Origin: JBOHER01 sp050701115
GTDB taxonomy: Bacteria > Actinomycetota > Actinomycetes > Mycobacteriales > Pseudonocardiaceae
Direction of reading: 5' to 3'
Assembly: GCA_050701115.1 (NCBI GenBank)
Contig: JBOHER010000183.1
Coordinates: forward strand, 1-14,703
Length of the DNA: 14,703 nt
Shown in pieces: positions 7,573 through 14,333 of this stretch (position 1 is the first letter of the stretch; the number at the start of each line of letters is the position of its first letter). The notes under the pieces were generated by a model, which worked only from the letters and a program-made list of their open reading frames with translations, did no database searches and was not told the DNA's origin. A program made the position numbers and the translations under genes.

Positions 7573-8730
7573 ATGCGAGTCGGCATCAACCTGCTCACCG
7601 ACGATCCGGCCAATCCGTCGGGTGCCCACTGGTTCTGGACCCGCGTCATTCCCGAGATGGCCAAGCGGCTCACCGACGACGAGGAGTTTCACCTCCTGGT
7701 GAGCCCGAAGTCGCGGCCGCTGCACGAGGGCTACGGCCCGAACGTCCACTACATCACGTTTCCCTGGTCGAACGAGCGCCCACCACTGCGGACCTTGAGC
7801 GAGCACCTCTTGACGCCGTTTCGGCTTCCCCGCGCAGGAATCGACGTGTTCAACACCTTGCTGGCACCTTTGGTGCGCCCGGCACCGTCACTCGTCATCC
7901 ATTTCAAGACACTGCACGCCTACACGGCTCCGGCGTCGGTCCGTCCGGCGGCTCGCCTGTATCGGCGCATGAGCTATCCCCGGACCGCCCGGCTGGCCGA
8001 CGCGATCGTCATCAACTCGGAGAGCCTCCGGCAGGAGGTGCAGCGCTATCTGGACGTCGACCCGGCGAAGTTGCATCTGATCCCGGAGGCGGTGGACCAC
8101 GACCTGTTCCGGCCAGGTGACCGCGACGACGCCTTGAGCCAGGTGGCCCCGAAGTACGGCATCACGAAACCCTTCGTGCTGTTCGTGTCGTCACTGTGGC
8201 CGTACAAGAACTGCGCAGGCCTGCTGCGCGCCTTCGCGGCGGCGAAGGGGGAGCTCGGCGGACGGCAGCTCGTCTTGGTCGGCCCCGGCCGGGACGTGGA
8301 GCACGTCACCGAGCTCCGCACCCTCGCCGGCGAGCTCGGCATCGCCGGCGACATCGTGTGGGTCGGCGGCGTGCCGCTCGAGGAGACGGTCCACTTCTAC
8401 CGGGCGGCCGATGTCTTCGTGTACCCATCGTTCAATGAGACGTTCGGCCTGCCGATCCTGGAGGCGATGGCGTGCGGCTGCCCGGTGGTCACGTCGAACA
8501 CCAGCGCGACGCCCGAGACTGCCGGTGGTGCGGCCATGCTGGCTGACCCCAAGGACCCCGAATCGATCGCCGGTGCCATCGTCGAGGCCTGCGGCGCGGA
8601 AGGTGAGCGGCTCCGGACTCGAGGACCCGTCCGTGCGGGCGAGTTCACGTGGGCGGCTACCGCCGAGCGCACCCTGGCCGTCTACCGCGACGTCTACGCT
8701 CGCCGAACCGGTCGAGGTGGCAGGCGATGA
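7573..8730 (+). CDS. glycosyltransferase, GT-B fold, family 4 type
   Basis: The product is 385 residues, with ATG 7573 starting 4 bases after the previous stop. The N-terminus (MRVGINLLTDDPANPSGAHWF) is a typical first Rossmann strand and acceptor loop. The C-terminal donor domain has FVSSLWPYKN (Lys212), a GPGRDVEH loop, VWVGGVPLEETVHFYRAADVFVYPS and the E-x7-E pair Glu289/Glu297 in NETFGLPILEAMACG, which contacts the donor nucleotide sugar in retaining GT4 enzymes. No transmembrane segment is visible, so it should act on the cytoplasmic side of the membrane on a lipid-linked acceptor. Its place inside the heptose block suggests it transfers the activated heptose or its derivative, but that is an inference. 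It overlaps the epimerase gene by ATGA. Confidence 0.9.
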   Translation: MRVGINLLTDDPANPSGAHWFWTRVIPEMAKRLTDDEEFHLLVSPKSRPLHEGYGPNVHYITFPWSNERPPLRTLSEHLLTPFRLPRAGIDVFNTLLAPLVRPAPSLVIHFKTLHAYTAPASVRPAARLYRRMSYPRTARLADAIVINSESLRQEVQRYLDVDPAKLHLIPEAVDHDLFRPGDRDDALSQVAPKYGITKPFVLFVSSLWPYKNCAGLLRAFAAAKGELGGRQLVLVGPGRDVEHVTELRTLAGELGIAGDIVWVGGVPLEETVHFYRAADVFVYPSFNETFGLPILEAMACGCPVVTSNTSATPETAGGAAMLADPKDPESIAGAIVEACGAEGERLRTRGPVRAGEFTWAATAERTLAVYRDVYARRTGRGGRR

Positions 8731-9839
8731 GGATCCTCGTCACCGGCGGAGCCGGCTTTATCGGCTCCCACACCTGCGATCGCCTGGTCGCGCTCGGCCA
8801 CGACGTGGTCGTGCTGGACGCGCTGACCGCCCCGGTCCATCGCGACCGCAAGCCCAACTACCTCACGCCCGGCGTCGACCTCTTCGTCGGCGACGTCCGA
8901 AACCGGGACCTGCTCGCCAACCTCCTGCGCCGCGTGGATGCCGTCTACCATTTCGCCGCCTACCAGGACTACCTCACCGATTTCGCCACCTTCACCGACG
9001 TCAACGTGACCTCGACCGCGTTGCTGTACGAGATCATCGTCGCCGATCGGCTCGACCTGAGCCGGGTGGTGGTCGCCTCGTCGCAGTCGGCGATGGGCGA
9101 GGGTCTCTACGTCTGCGCCGAGCACGGTGAGCAGACTCCCGACATGCGGCCCGAATCCGCGCTCGAGCGCTCACTTTGGGAGCCGACCTGCCCGGTGTGC
9201 CGTGGCCCGATCGACATGCTTCGCACGCCCGAGCGCATCGCGAACCCGCAGAACGCCTACGGGATGTCGAAGCACGCCGAAGAGGTCGTTGCGCGCAACC
9301 TCGGGCGTCGGTACGGGATCCCTACGGTCGCCCTTCGCTACAGCATCGTGCAGGGCCCGAGGCAGTCGGTGTACAACGCGTACTCGGGCGCGTGCCGCAT
9401 CTTCTGCCTGCACTATCTCCAGGGTGGTGTTCCCACCCTGTACGAGGACGGGCAGGCCGTCCGCGACTACGTCAACATCCACGACGTGGTCGACGCCAAC
9501 CTGCTCGTGCTCTCCGACGACCGCGCGGCGGGCCGGGTCTTCAACGTCGGCGGCGGAACGGGCTACACGACCGAGCAGTTCGCCGACGTGGTGCGACGCC
9601 AGTACGCGTCCGACGAGCCCGGCCGGGTCAGCGGTGAGTACCGGTTCGGGGATACCCGGCACATCCTCTCCGACATCGACGCCCTCAAACAGCTCGGCTG
9701 GGCGCCCCGCCGGACGCCCGCGGACTCGGTGGCCGAGTACGCGGCCTGGCTGGAAGGGATGCCGGGACTCGAGGAGATCCTGGCCGAAGCCGATGCGAAG
9801 ATGCGGGCCCTCGGTGTCGTGCGGAAGGCACGGAGATGA
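8727..9839 (+). CDS. NAD-dependent epimerase/dehydratase (extended SDR) with a Cys/His insertion
   Basis: The product is 370 residues. The NAD-binding motif TGGAGFIG is at residues 6-13, the expected catalytic Ser is Ser119 in ASSQS, and the YxxxK pair is Tyr178/Lys182 in AYGMSKH. RYSIVQGPRQS and DYVNIHDVVDANL are typical of sugar-nucleotide epimerases and dehydratases. Between the Ser and Tyr motifs is an insertion of about 45 residues with CxxH (Cys130, His133) and CxxC (Cys155, Cys158). It looks like a small zinc-ribbon-type knuckle and is not part of the core fold. The substrate may be the NDP-heptose made by the neighbouring enzymes, or another sugar nucleotide. Whether it epimerises, dehydrates or both cannot be read. 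It overlaps both neighbours by ATGA. Confidence 0.88.
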   Translation: MRILVTGGAGFIGSHTCDRLVALGHDVVVLDALTAPVHRDRKPNYLTPGVDLFVGDVRNRDLLANLLRRVDAVYHFAAYQDYLTDFATFTDVNVTSTALLYEIIVADRLDLSRVVVASSQSAMGEGLYVCAEHGEQTPDMRPESALERSLWEPTCPVCRGPIDMLRTPERIANPQNAYGMSKHAEEVVARNLGRRYGIPTVALRYSIVQGPRQSVYNAYSGACRIFCLHYLQGGVPTLYEDGQAVRDYVNIHDVVDANLLVLSDDRAAGRVFNVGGGTGYTTEQFADVVRRQYASDEPGRVSGEYRFGDTRHILSDIDALKQLGWAPRRTPADSVAEYAAWLEGMPGLEEILAEADAKMRALGVVRKARR

Positions 9840-10537
9840 AGGCTTTCCTGCTGGCCGCCGGGCTCGGCACGAGGCTGCGCCCGATAACCGACAGCACGCC
9901 GAAGTGCATGCTCCGGATCGGCGAGCGGCCGCTCATCGACATCTGGCTGGACGCCCTGGCCAGAGCCGGTGTGCACGATGTCCTCGTCAACCTGCACCAC
10001 CTCGCCCACGTGGTGCGCGAGCACGTGGCTGCGCGCAGCGGCCCACCCACGGTGCGAATGGTCGAGGAGGAGGAACTGCTCGGCAGCGCAGGCACGCTGC
10101 TGGCCAACCGTGGTTTCGTTGACGGCGAGGAGATGTTCCTCGCGGTCAACGCGGACAACCTGACCGATTTCGATCTGGGAGCACTCGTCGACGCGCACCG
10201 CGACGGCGGTGCGATCGCCACGCTTTCGCTGTTCCGCGCACCCCGGCCGTCGGAGTGCGGCATCGTCGACGTCTCTGACGGTCGCGTGGTCGGCTACGTC
10301 GAGAAGCCTGCCGACCCGCCGAGCGACCTCGCCAACGCAGGTATGTACGCCTTCCACCCGAGCGTCCTCGACGTGATGGCAGGACCTCCGCCGACCGACA
10401 TCGGCTACGACCTGCTCCCGCGACTGGTCGGCCGGGCGCGAGCCGTGACCCTCGACGGCAGCTACTTCATCGACATCGGCACCCCGGCGGCACTGGAGCG
10501 TGCCCGGGACGAGTGGCAAGGCAGACCCGAATCATGA
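9836..10537 (+). CDS. hddC: sugar-1-phosphate nucleotidyltransferase, HddC-like
   Basis: The product is 233 residues, a usual length for short nucleotidyltransferases without a beta-helix tail. The signature LLAAGLGTRLRP at residues 5-16 with PK at 22-23 binds the NTP. VEEEELLGSAGTL and VNADNLTDFDL carry the sugar-phosphate site and a metal-binding Asp, and GYVEKP follows. The match in size and motifs, with an HddA-like kinase directly after it, points to D-glycero-alpha-D-manno-heptose 1-phosphate guanylyltransferase (HddC). Mannose- or glucose-1-phosphate transferases share these motifs, so the heptose assignment and use of GTP are inferred from context. It overlaps both neighbours by ATGA. 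Confidence 0.8.
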   Translation: MKAFLLAAGLGTRLRPITDSTPKCMLRIGERPLIDIWLDALARAGVHDVLVNLHHLAHVVREHVAARSGPPTVRMVEEEELLGSAGTLLANRGFVDGEEMFLAVNADNLTDFDLGALVDAHRDGGAIATLSLFRAPRPSECGIVDVSDGRVVGYVEKPADPPSDLANAGMYAFHPSVLDVMAGPPPTDIGYDLLPRLVGRARAVTLDGSYFIDIGTPAALERARDEWQGRPES

Positions 10538-11523
10538 TCATCACCCAGACCCCGTTGCGCATCGGGCTCGTCGGCGGGGGAACCGACCTGCCCAGCTACT
10601 ACCGGGAGCATGGCGGCCGAGTCCTCAACGCCGCCATCGACAAGTACGTGTACGTGATCGTCAAACAGCGCTTCGATGACGCCATCTACGTCAACTACTC
10701 GAAAAAGGAGATCGTCTCCCGCGTGGAGGACCTCCAGCACGAACTCGTGAAGGAAGCCATGCACATGGCCGGGGTACGTGGCGGGGTGGAGATCACCACG
10801 CTCGCCGACATCCCGTCGGCAGGATCGGGCCTCGGTTCGTCGTCCTCGGTGACGGTGGGACTGCTGCACGCCCTGTTCGCCTACCAAGGCAGGCAGGTCT
10901 CCGCCGAGGAGCTCGCCGAGCGGGCATGCGCCATCGAGATCGATCGCTGCCGCAAGCCGATCGGCAAGCAGGACCAGTACGCGGCTGCCTTCGGCGGAAT
11001 CTCCGACATCCACTTCGGACCAGGTGACCGGGTTGCCGTCGACGAGATACGCCTGCCGCCGCCCTTGCGCAGGCGGCTGCAAGGTGAGCTGCTGCTCTTC
11101 TTCACCGGCATCACCCGCAGCGCCGACACCATCCTTTCCGAGCAGACGGCGAACGTCGGCGACCGGATCCCACAGCTCGACCAGCTCCGGGACCTCGCAG
11201 GCGAGGCAGCGGATGGCCTGCGCAGCGGAGACCTGGGCGCCCTGGGTACCGCGCTGTGCAAGAGCTGGCAGGCGAAGCGAACGCTGGCGACCGGCGTATC
11301 GAACCGGCAGATAGACGAGGCCGTCGAGGCGGCGCTCGAGGCAGGCGCGTCGGGTGCCAAGGTAACCGGCGCTGGTGGTGGCGGCTTCCTCCTGGTCACC
11401 TGTCCGGTCGAATATCAACGTGCCGTGCGTGATCGGCTGGCCGACATGAAGGAGCTTCCCATCAAGCTCGAGCCACTCGGCTCGCGGGTGATCTTCAACG
11501 TCCACCGCGACATCTGGAGCTGA
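10534..11523 (+). CDS. hddA: GHMP-family D-glycero-D-manno-heptose 7-phosphate kinase, HddA-like
   Basis: The product is 329 residues from ATG 10534, which overlaps the previous stop by ATGA and gives the family's usual opening MIITQTPLRIGLVGGGTD. A GTG at 10513 would add seven residues before it. GHMP kinase motif 2 is PSAGSGLGSSSS at 94-105 (phosphate-binding loop), and motif 3 is TGAGGGGF at 278-285. EIDRCRKPIGKQDQYAAAFGG matches the conserved central motif of HddA and fucokinase-type enzymes. HddA phosphorylates C1 of D-glycero-D-manno-heptose 7-phosphate in the alpha configuration, the step between the GmhA and GmhB reactions. The neighbours support this role; L-fucose or other sugar kinases are the alternative. 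Confidence 0.85.
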   Translation: MIITQTPLRIGLVGGGTDLPSYYREHGGRVLNAAIDKYVYVIVKQRFDDAIYVNYSKKEIVSRVEDLQHELVKEAMHMAGVRGGVEITTLADIPSAGSGLGSSSSVTVGLLHALFAYQGRQVSAEELAERACAIEIDRCRKPIGKQDQYAAAFGGISDIHFGPGDRVAVDEIRLPPPLRRRLQGELLLFFTGITRSADTILSEQTANVGDRIPQLDQLRDLAGEAADGLRSGDLGALGTALCKSWQAKRTLATGVSNRQIDEAVEAALEAGASGAKVTGAGGGGFLLVTCPVEYQRAVRDRLADMKELPIKLEPLGSRVIFNVHRDIWS

Positions 11524-11528
11524 GGGCG

Positions 11529-12758
11529 ATGGGGCGCAGGCTCTGCGGCGAGGGTGAGTACCCGGCGCCGCTGCTCGCAGTGGCGGCGCATCGGCTGCAG
11601 GGTGCCTGCCGCGCGTTCCCCGACAAACCGCTCGGGGAGCAGGCGTGGGCCGCGGTCCTTGCCGGAGCGCTGACCCACCGGCTGACCGGCCTGCTCGACG
11701 CGGCGACCGGTGACGGGGCGCTGCCCGCGACCGACGCCCAGGCGCGGCAGGCCCGTGCCGCCCACCGCGCAGCACTGCTGCGCGTCCTTGCCCTGGAACG
11801 AGCGTTGCTCTCCGTCATCGAGCTCCTGGCCGGGGCGGACGTCGAGTCCCGCGTCCTCAAGGGCAGCGCCGTGGCGCACCTGGACTATCCCGATCCGGCG
11901 CTGCGGTCGTTCATCGACCTCGATGTCCTCGTCCGCGCCCGTGACGTCGACCGCGCCGCCGCGGTGCTTTCGGCGGCCGGGTTCAACCGCACGCTGGCCG
12001 AGCCGCGGCCGGGGTTCGACCGCCGCTTCGACAAGGGGATGACCCTGATCCCCCCCGCTGGGTACGAGCTCGACCTGCATCGGACGTTCGTGCTCGGCCC
12101 CTGGGGGGTGCTGGTGAACCTTGACGAGCTATGGGACGGCGGGGAGGAGTTCGTCGTCGGCGGGCGGCCGGTGCGGGCGCTGTCGCGGCCGAACCGGTTC
12201 ATGCACGCCTGCTACCACGCCGCGCTTGGTGACTGGCCGCTGCGACTGGGATCGCTGCGCGACGTCGCCGAGATGCTTCGCCGGCTGGACCGGGACGGGG
12301 CGTCGATCCGCAGGGTCGCGGCCGACTGGGGCACCGAGGCGGTGGTGGCCGCGGCCGTGGCCGAAAGCAGGCGGCTGCTCGGGGTCGCCCCGGCGGGCGA
12401 GCTCTCGCGCTGGGCCGAGCGCTACGTCCCGAGCCGCCGGGAGGAGGACTGGCTCGCCCTGCACACCCACGCCGGCAAGACCTTCGCGGCGCAGGCGCTC
12501 GCGACGCTACATGTCCTGCCGCGCTGGCGGGACAAGGCGGCCTATGTCCGCGCGCTGGTGCTACCGGACGCGCGGTACACGGCCGGGCGGCACGCCTCGG
12601 TCCTGGGTCGGTTCTCCTACGCCCTCAGGGAAGCGCGCCGGGGACGGGGGCTCCGGGAAACCCCTCAGGGACCCACATCCACGCCGGGAGAGCCAGAAAA
12701 AGGCTCCCCAGGTTGCCCCGGAGTGCCATCCCGACGGTATGGTCAGGTGTCGAACTGA
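11529..12758 (+). CDS. NTP_transf_5-type (PF14907-like) putative nucleotidyltransferase
   Basis: The product is 409 residues from ATG 11529, 5 bases after the HddA-like stop. The diagnostic region is VLKGSAVAHLDYPDPALRSFIDLDVLV from about residue 109: a KG motif, then Asp130 and Asp132 in DLD, as in the uncharacterised NTP_transf_5 family. An ELDLHRTF strand follows, then a helical C-terminal half (RPNRFMHACYHAALGDWPL). Members often sit in surface-polysaccharide, exosortase or natural-product loci; their substrate is not established. The last 35-40 residues are Gly/Pro/Arg-rich and unlike the rest. They overlie a hairpin and run 16 bases past the end of an antiparallel DUF397-like fragment, so the original stop may have been lost. 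The family is likely; its role in the pathway is unknown. Confidence 0.78.
   Translation: MGRRLCGEGEYPAPLLAVAAHRLQGACRAFPDKPLGEQAWAAVLAGALTHRLTGLLDAATGDGALPATDAQARQARAAHRAALLRVLALERALLSVIELLAGADVESRVLKGSAVAHLDYPDPALRSFIDLDVLVRARDVDRAAAVLSAAGFNRTLAEPRPGFDRRFDKGMTLIPPAGYELDLHRTFVLGPWGVLVNLDELWDGGEEFVVGGRPVRALSRPNRFMHACYHAALGDWPLRLGSLRDVAEMLRRLDRDGASIRRVAADWGTEAVVAAAVAESRRLLGVAPAGELSRWAERYVPSRREEDWLALHTHAGKTFAAQALATLHVLPRWRDKAAYVRALVLPDARYTAGRHASVLGRFSYALREARRGRGLRETPQGPTSTPGEPEKGSPGCPGVPSRRYGQVSN
12686..12709 (+). terminator. terminator-like hairpin inside the tail of the last + strand gene
   Basis: GGG-(A)-GAGCC (12686-12694) pairs with GGCTC-CCC (12702-12709) around an AGAAAAA loop: eight pairs with one bulged A. 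There is no T-run after it. It lies within the low-complexity tail of the NTP_transf_5-type gene and would be a sensible end for the whole operon. Confidence 0.35.
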
Positions 12759-12850
12759 CCTTCCTTGGCTCCGTCGATGAACGCCTTCCACTCACCAGAG
12801 AAGCACTCGGGCTCCCCGCGGTCTTCCACGACTTCTTCAAGTGCTTCCGT
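12743..12850 (-). pseudogene. DUF397-like C-terminal fragment
   Basis: Read on the minus strand, the frame ending at the TGA at 12745-12743 closes with GEWKAFIDGAKEGQFDT. This is the characteristic ending of actinobacterial DUF397 proteins (EW-x-AF-x-x-G-x-x-x-GEFD). The preceding residues (EDRGEPECFS) could be the degraded middle of the domain. The usual N-terminal WRKSSxS motif is absent upstream in this or the other minus-strand frames, so this looks like a fragment. DUF397 proteins are small and usually accompany XRE-type regulators, and none is visible here. The tail overlaps the + strand gene by 16 bases. Confidence 0.5.
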
Positions 12851-12995
12851 CCGCGGCGCCCTCTGCCAACCACGCTGGGCAAGGCTACCGCGTTGAGCTG
12901 GCGACTCCCATCAGGGAATCGCCAGGTGACGTCGAGGCCGCCCATGAAGATGCCGTGGCCAGCGCAGCGATCGATTTGGCGCCACGCTTTACAAG

Positions 12996-13238
12996 ATGCT
13001 GAACTTGCCTGATCAACTCAGACCGCCCAAGCCCTCTAGCGAGGTCGCGGACAAATTCTGGGAGCAACATGCCTCGGAACCGAACATGCCGAGCGGACTG
13101 TATGTCAGTGTGACCGATCGGCTGGGCAAGGGCTGGGCACAGGATCTCGTGACCCATCGAAAGAGCAGGGCGACGCTGGCCAGCTCGCTCTGGCGCAAAT
13201 CAAGCAGGCACTCCGAGGACGACAAGGCTGATCGATGA
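12996..13238 (+). CDS. unrecognised small ORF, 80 residues
   Basis: The reading frame opens at ATG 12996 and ends with a TGA whose ATGA overlaps the next small ORF. The product is hydrophilic and mixed, with several Trp and a basic C-terminus (LWRKSSRHSEDDKADR). I recognise no domain. The codon use is less GC-biased at third positions than in the sugar operon, which could mean foreign origin or decay. The frame is open upstream only to a stop at 12945-12947. A coding-like stretch lies in another frame just before it (about 12865-12972), so this could be the 3' part of a frameshifted gene. Low confidence that it is expressed. Confidence 0.3.
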   Translation: MLNLPDQLRPPKPSSEVADKFWEQHASEPNMPSGLYVSVTDRLGKGWAQDLVTHRKSRATLASSLWRKSSRHSEDDKADR

Positions 13239-13474
13239 CCAGAGTCCTCAAGAGTTGGAATGACCTGTCGAACGTGTTGAACGTATACCGCATCCAGGTT
13301 GTGGCGGTCGATCTGCGCGGTACGCTCGTCAGCCCACCCCGCGACGGCAACCTGGCTCGCGCGTTCCAGGGAATGGCGCCAGACGACGCCCTGGCACGCT
13401 GGACGCGACGGTGCCGGACCACGTCCTACGAACCTACGAAACAGACATGTCGGTCACAGATTGGACCTTGGTGA
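13235..13474 (+). CDS. unrecognised small ORF, 79 residues, ATGA-coupled to the previous one
   Basis: ATG 13235 overlaps the preceding stop by ATGA. The first 55 or so residues look coding (VLKSWNDLSNVLNVYRIQVV, then VDLRGTLVSPP), while the Thr/Cys-rich end does not. From about 13411, frame 1 instead reads a helical, protein-like stretch starting near ATG 13447 (MSVTDWTLVTVLEAARRLEA), which suggests a frameshift within the original gene. VDLRGTLV faintly recalls an HAD DxDGT motif with the second Asp replaced, but the rest of such a domain is missing. Function unknown. Confidence 0.25.
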   Translation: MTRVLKSWNDLSNVLNVYRIQVVAVDLRGTLVSPPRDGNLARAFQGMAPDDALARWTRRCRTTSYEPTKQTCRSQIGPW

Positions 13475-13515
13475 CCGTGCTTGAAGCAGCACGCAGGCTC
13501 GAGGCTGACGGCTTT

Positions 13516-13550
13516 CCTGCGCCTCCGTCGAACGTGGCCCTGCGCCTCCG
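13516..13550. repeat. 12-base direct repeat at the truncation point of the TetR remnant
   Basis: CCTGCGCCTCCG occurs at 13516-13527 and again at 13539-13550, 23 bases apart in register. The second copy ends exactly where TetR-like coding begins. Repeats of this sort can mark a slippage or deletion endpoint, though in GC-rich DNA chance is possible. Confidence 0.45.
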
Positions 13551-13971
13551 GTGTTCACCGAGGTCCGCGACGAGTCGCTGCGCGCGGTTGCCGAGGCCGC
13601 CGCCACGACGAACACCGATGACATTCGCACACGTGCGCGGGCCTCGATCACCGCAGGCCTGGACGTGCTGATCGATGATCCCCGCAAGGGACGGGTGCTG
13701 TTCCTTGAGGCGACCTGCAATGACGCCCTCCAGGAACGTCGGCACGCCGACACGCTTGTCGTGGCGCAGCTACTCGGCCAGATCTTCGGTCTGCGCCCCT
13801 GACCACACCGACGGCGAGCTCACCGCCATCGCGATCGTCGGCGCCGAGTCAGCGCTGGTCACCGCCTATCTTGCGGGCCGCATCGACATCACCCGTGACC
13901 GGCTCATCGACCACCTCACCGAACTCCACCTCACCGCGGCCGGAATCACCACCGCGACGGCTCCGCAGTAG
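13551..13971 (+). pseudogene. TetR-family regulator remnant: C-terminal domain only, frameshifted
   Basis: Frame 3 from 13551 reads VFTEVRDESLRAVAEAA, the junction after the HTH in TetR proteins, and continues through a helical ligand-binding domain to LLGQIFGLRP. The frame then hits TGA at 13800-13802. Dropping the T at 13800 moves into frame 1, which continues DHTDGELTAIAIVGAESALVTAYLAG to a TAG at 13969-13971, the usual last two helices. The combined product of about 140 residues equals a TetR protein without its 50-60 residue N-terminal HTH. No HTH (the usual TLYHHF-type motif) is found upstream in any frame. It therefore cannot act as a DNA-binding repressor as it stands. What it once controlled is unknown; the nearby ABC transporter remnant is one candidate. 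Confidence 0.7.
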
Positions 13972-14029
13972 ATCCCTCCTCGCCCGGAACGTTACCAACG
14001 TGCCTGCCACAAGAGCGGATCGCTGACCT

Positions 14030-14239
14030 GCGCAAAAGCGCAAGAACCCTGGTACCTCGCCCCCAGCGGGGCAACCGGTGACGCCGTCCTCGACCAGGCC
14101 GGACCGGCGTAAGTCCCCAGACATAGGCCGGCCCGGGGGCGATTTCCCCGTCTTTCGACGGTGGGTCGCTCTTGGCTGAATAGCCTTCGCGACCTCTGAC
14201 GCCCTCGGGCACAGTCACCAGGTTTCCCTGGCATCGCAC
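14030..14239 (-). ncRNA. candidate structured RNA, many hairpins, possibly a group II intron 5' fragment
   Basis: This is the gene-free stretch between the TetR remnant and the transporter remnant. On the minus strand it folds into a series of hairpins. CCAGG-GAAA-CCTGG lies at 14231-14218. A two-level stem GGTCGC/GCGACC (14194-14189 with 14169-14164) contains GGCT-ATTC-AGCC. CCGTC-GAAA-GACGG lies at 14161-14148, GCCCC-GCTG-GGGGC at 14072-14059 and a GCGC/GCGC stem at 14041-14030. Two stems carry GAAA (GNRA) tetraloops only in the minus-strand reading, which argues for that orientation. The minus-strand segment begins GTGCG at 14239, the consensus 5' end of group II introns, but no reverse transcriptase, domain V or 3' end is visible. 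The RNA class is a guess; the structure is directly seen. Confidence 0.35.
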
Positions 14240-14333
14240 ATCGTACGCCGACGGACTCCGCGGCGGTAGACATTCGATGGAGAAATCGCACTGATCCGGC
14301 GACCCGCGACGCGACCCGGCTCGAGGCGTCGGG

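Noticed and set aside
10513..10533. Upstream GTG start for the HddA-like kinase
   Set aside because: ATG 10534 overlaps the previous stop by ATGA and gives the family's usual MIITxTPLRI opening.
13299..13330. HAD phosphatase motif in VDLRGTLV of the small ORF
   Set aside because: The second Asp is missing and no other HAD motif follows before the frame degrades.
13946..14239. Minus-strand open frames of 91-99 residues across the hairpin region
   Set aside because: Three overlapping frames are all open, none has a recognisable domain, and the hairpins explain the base pattern better.
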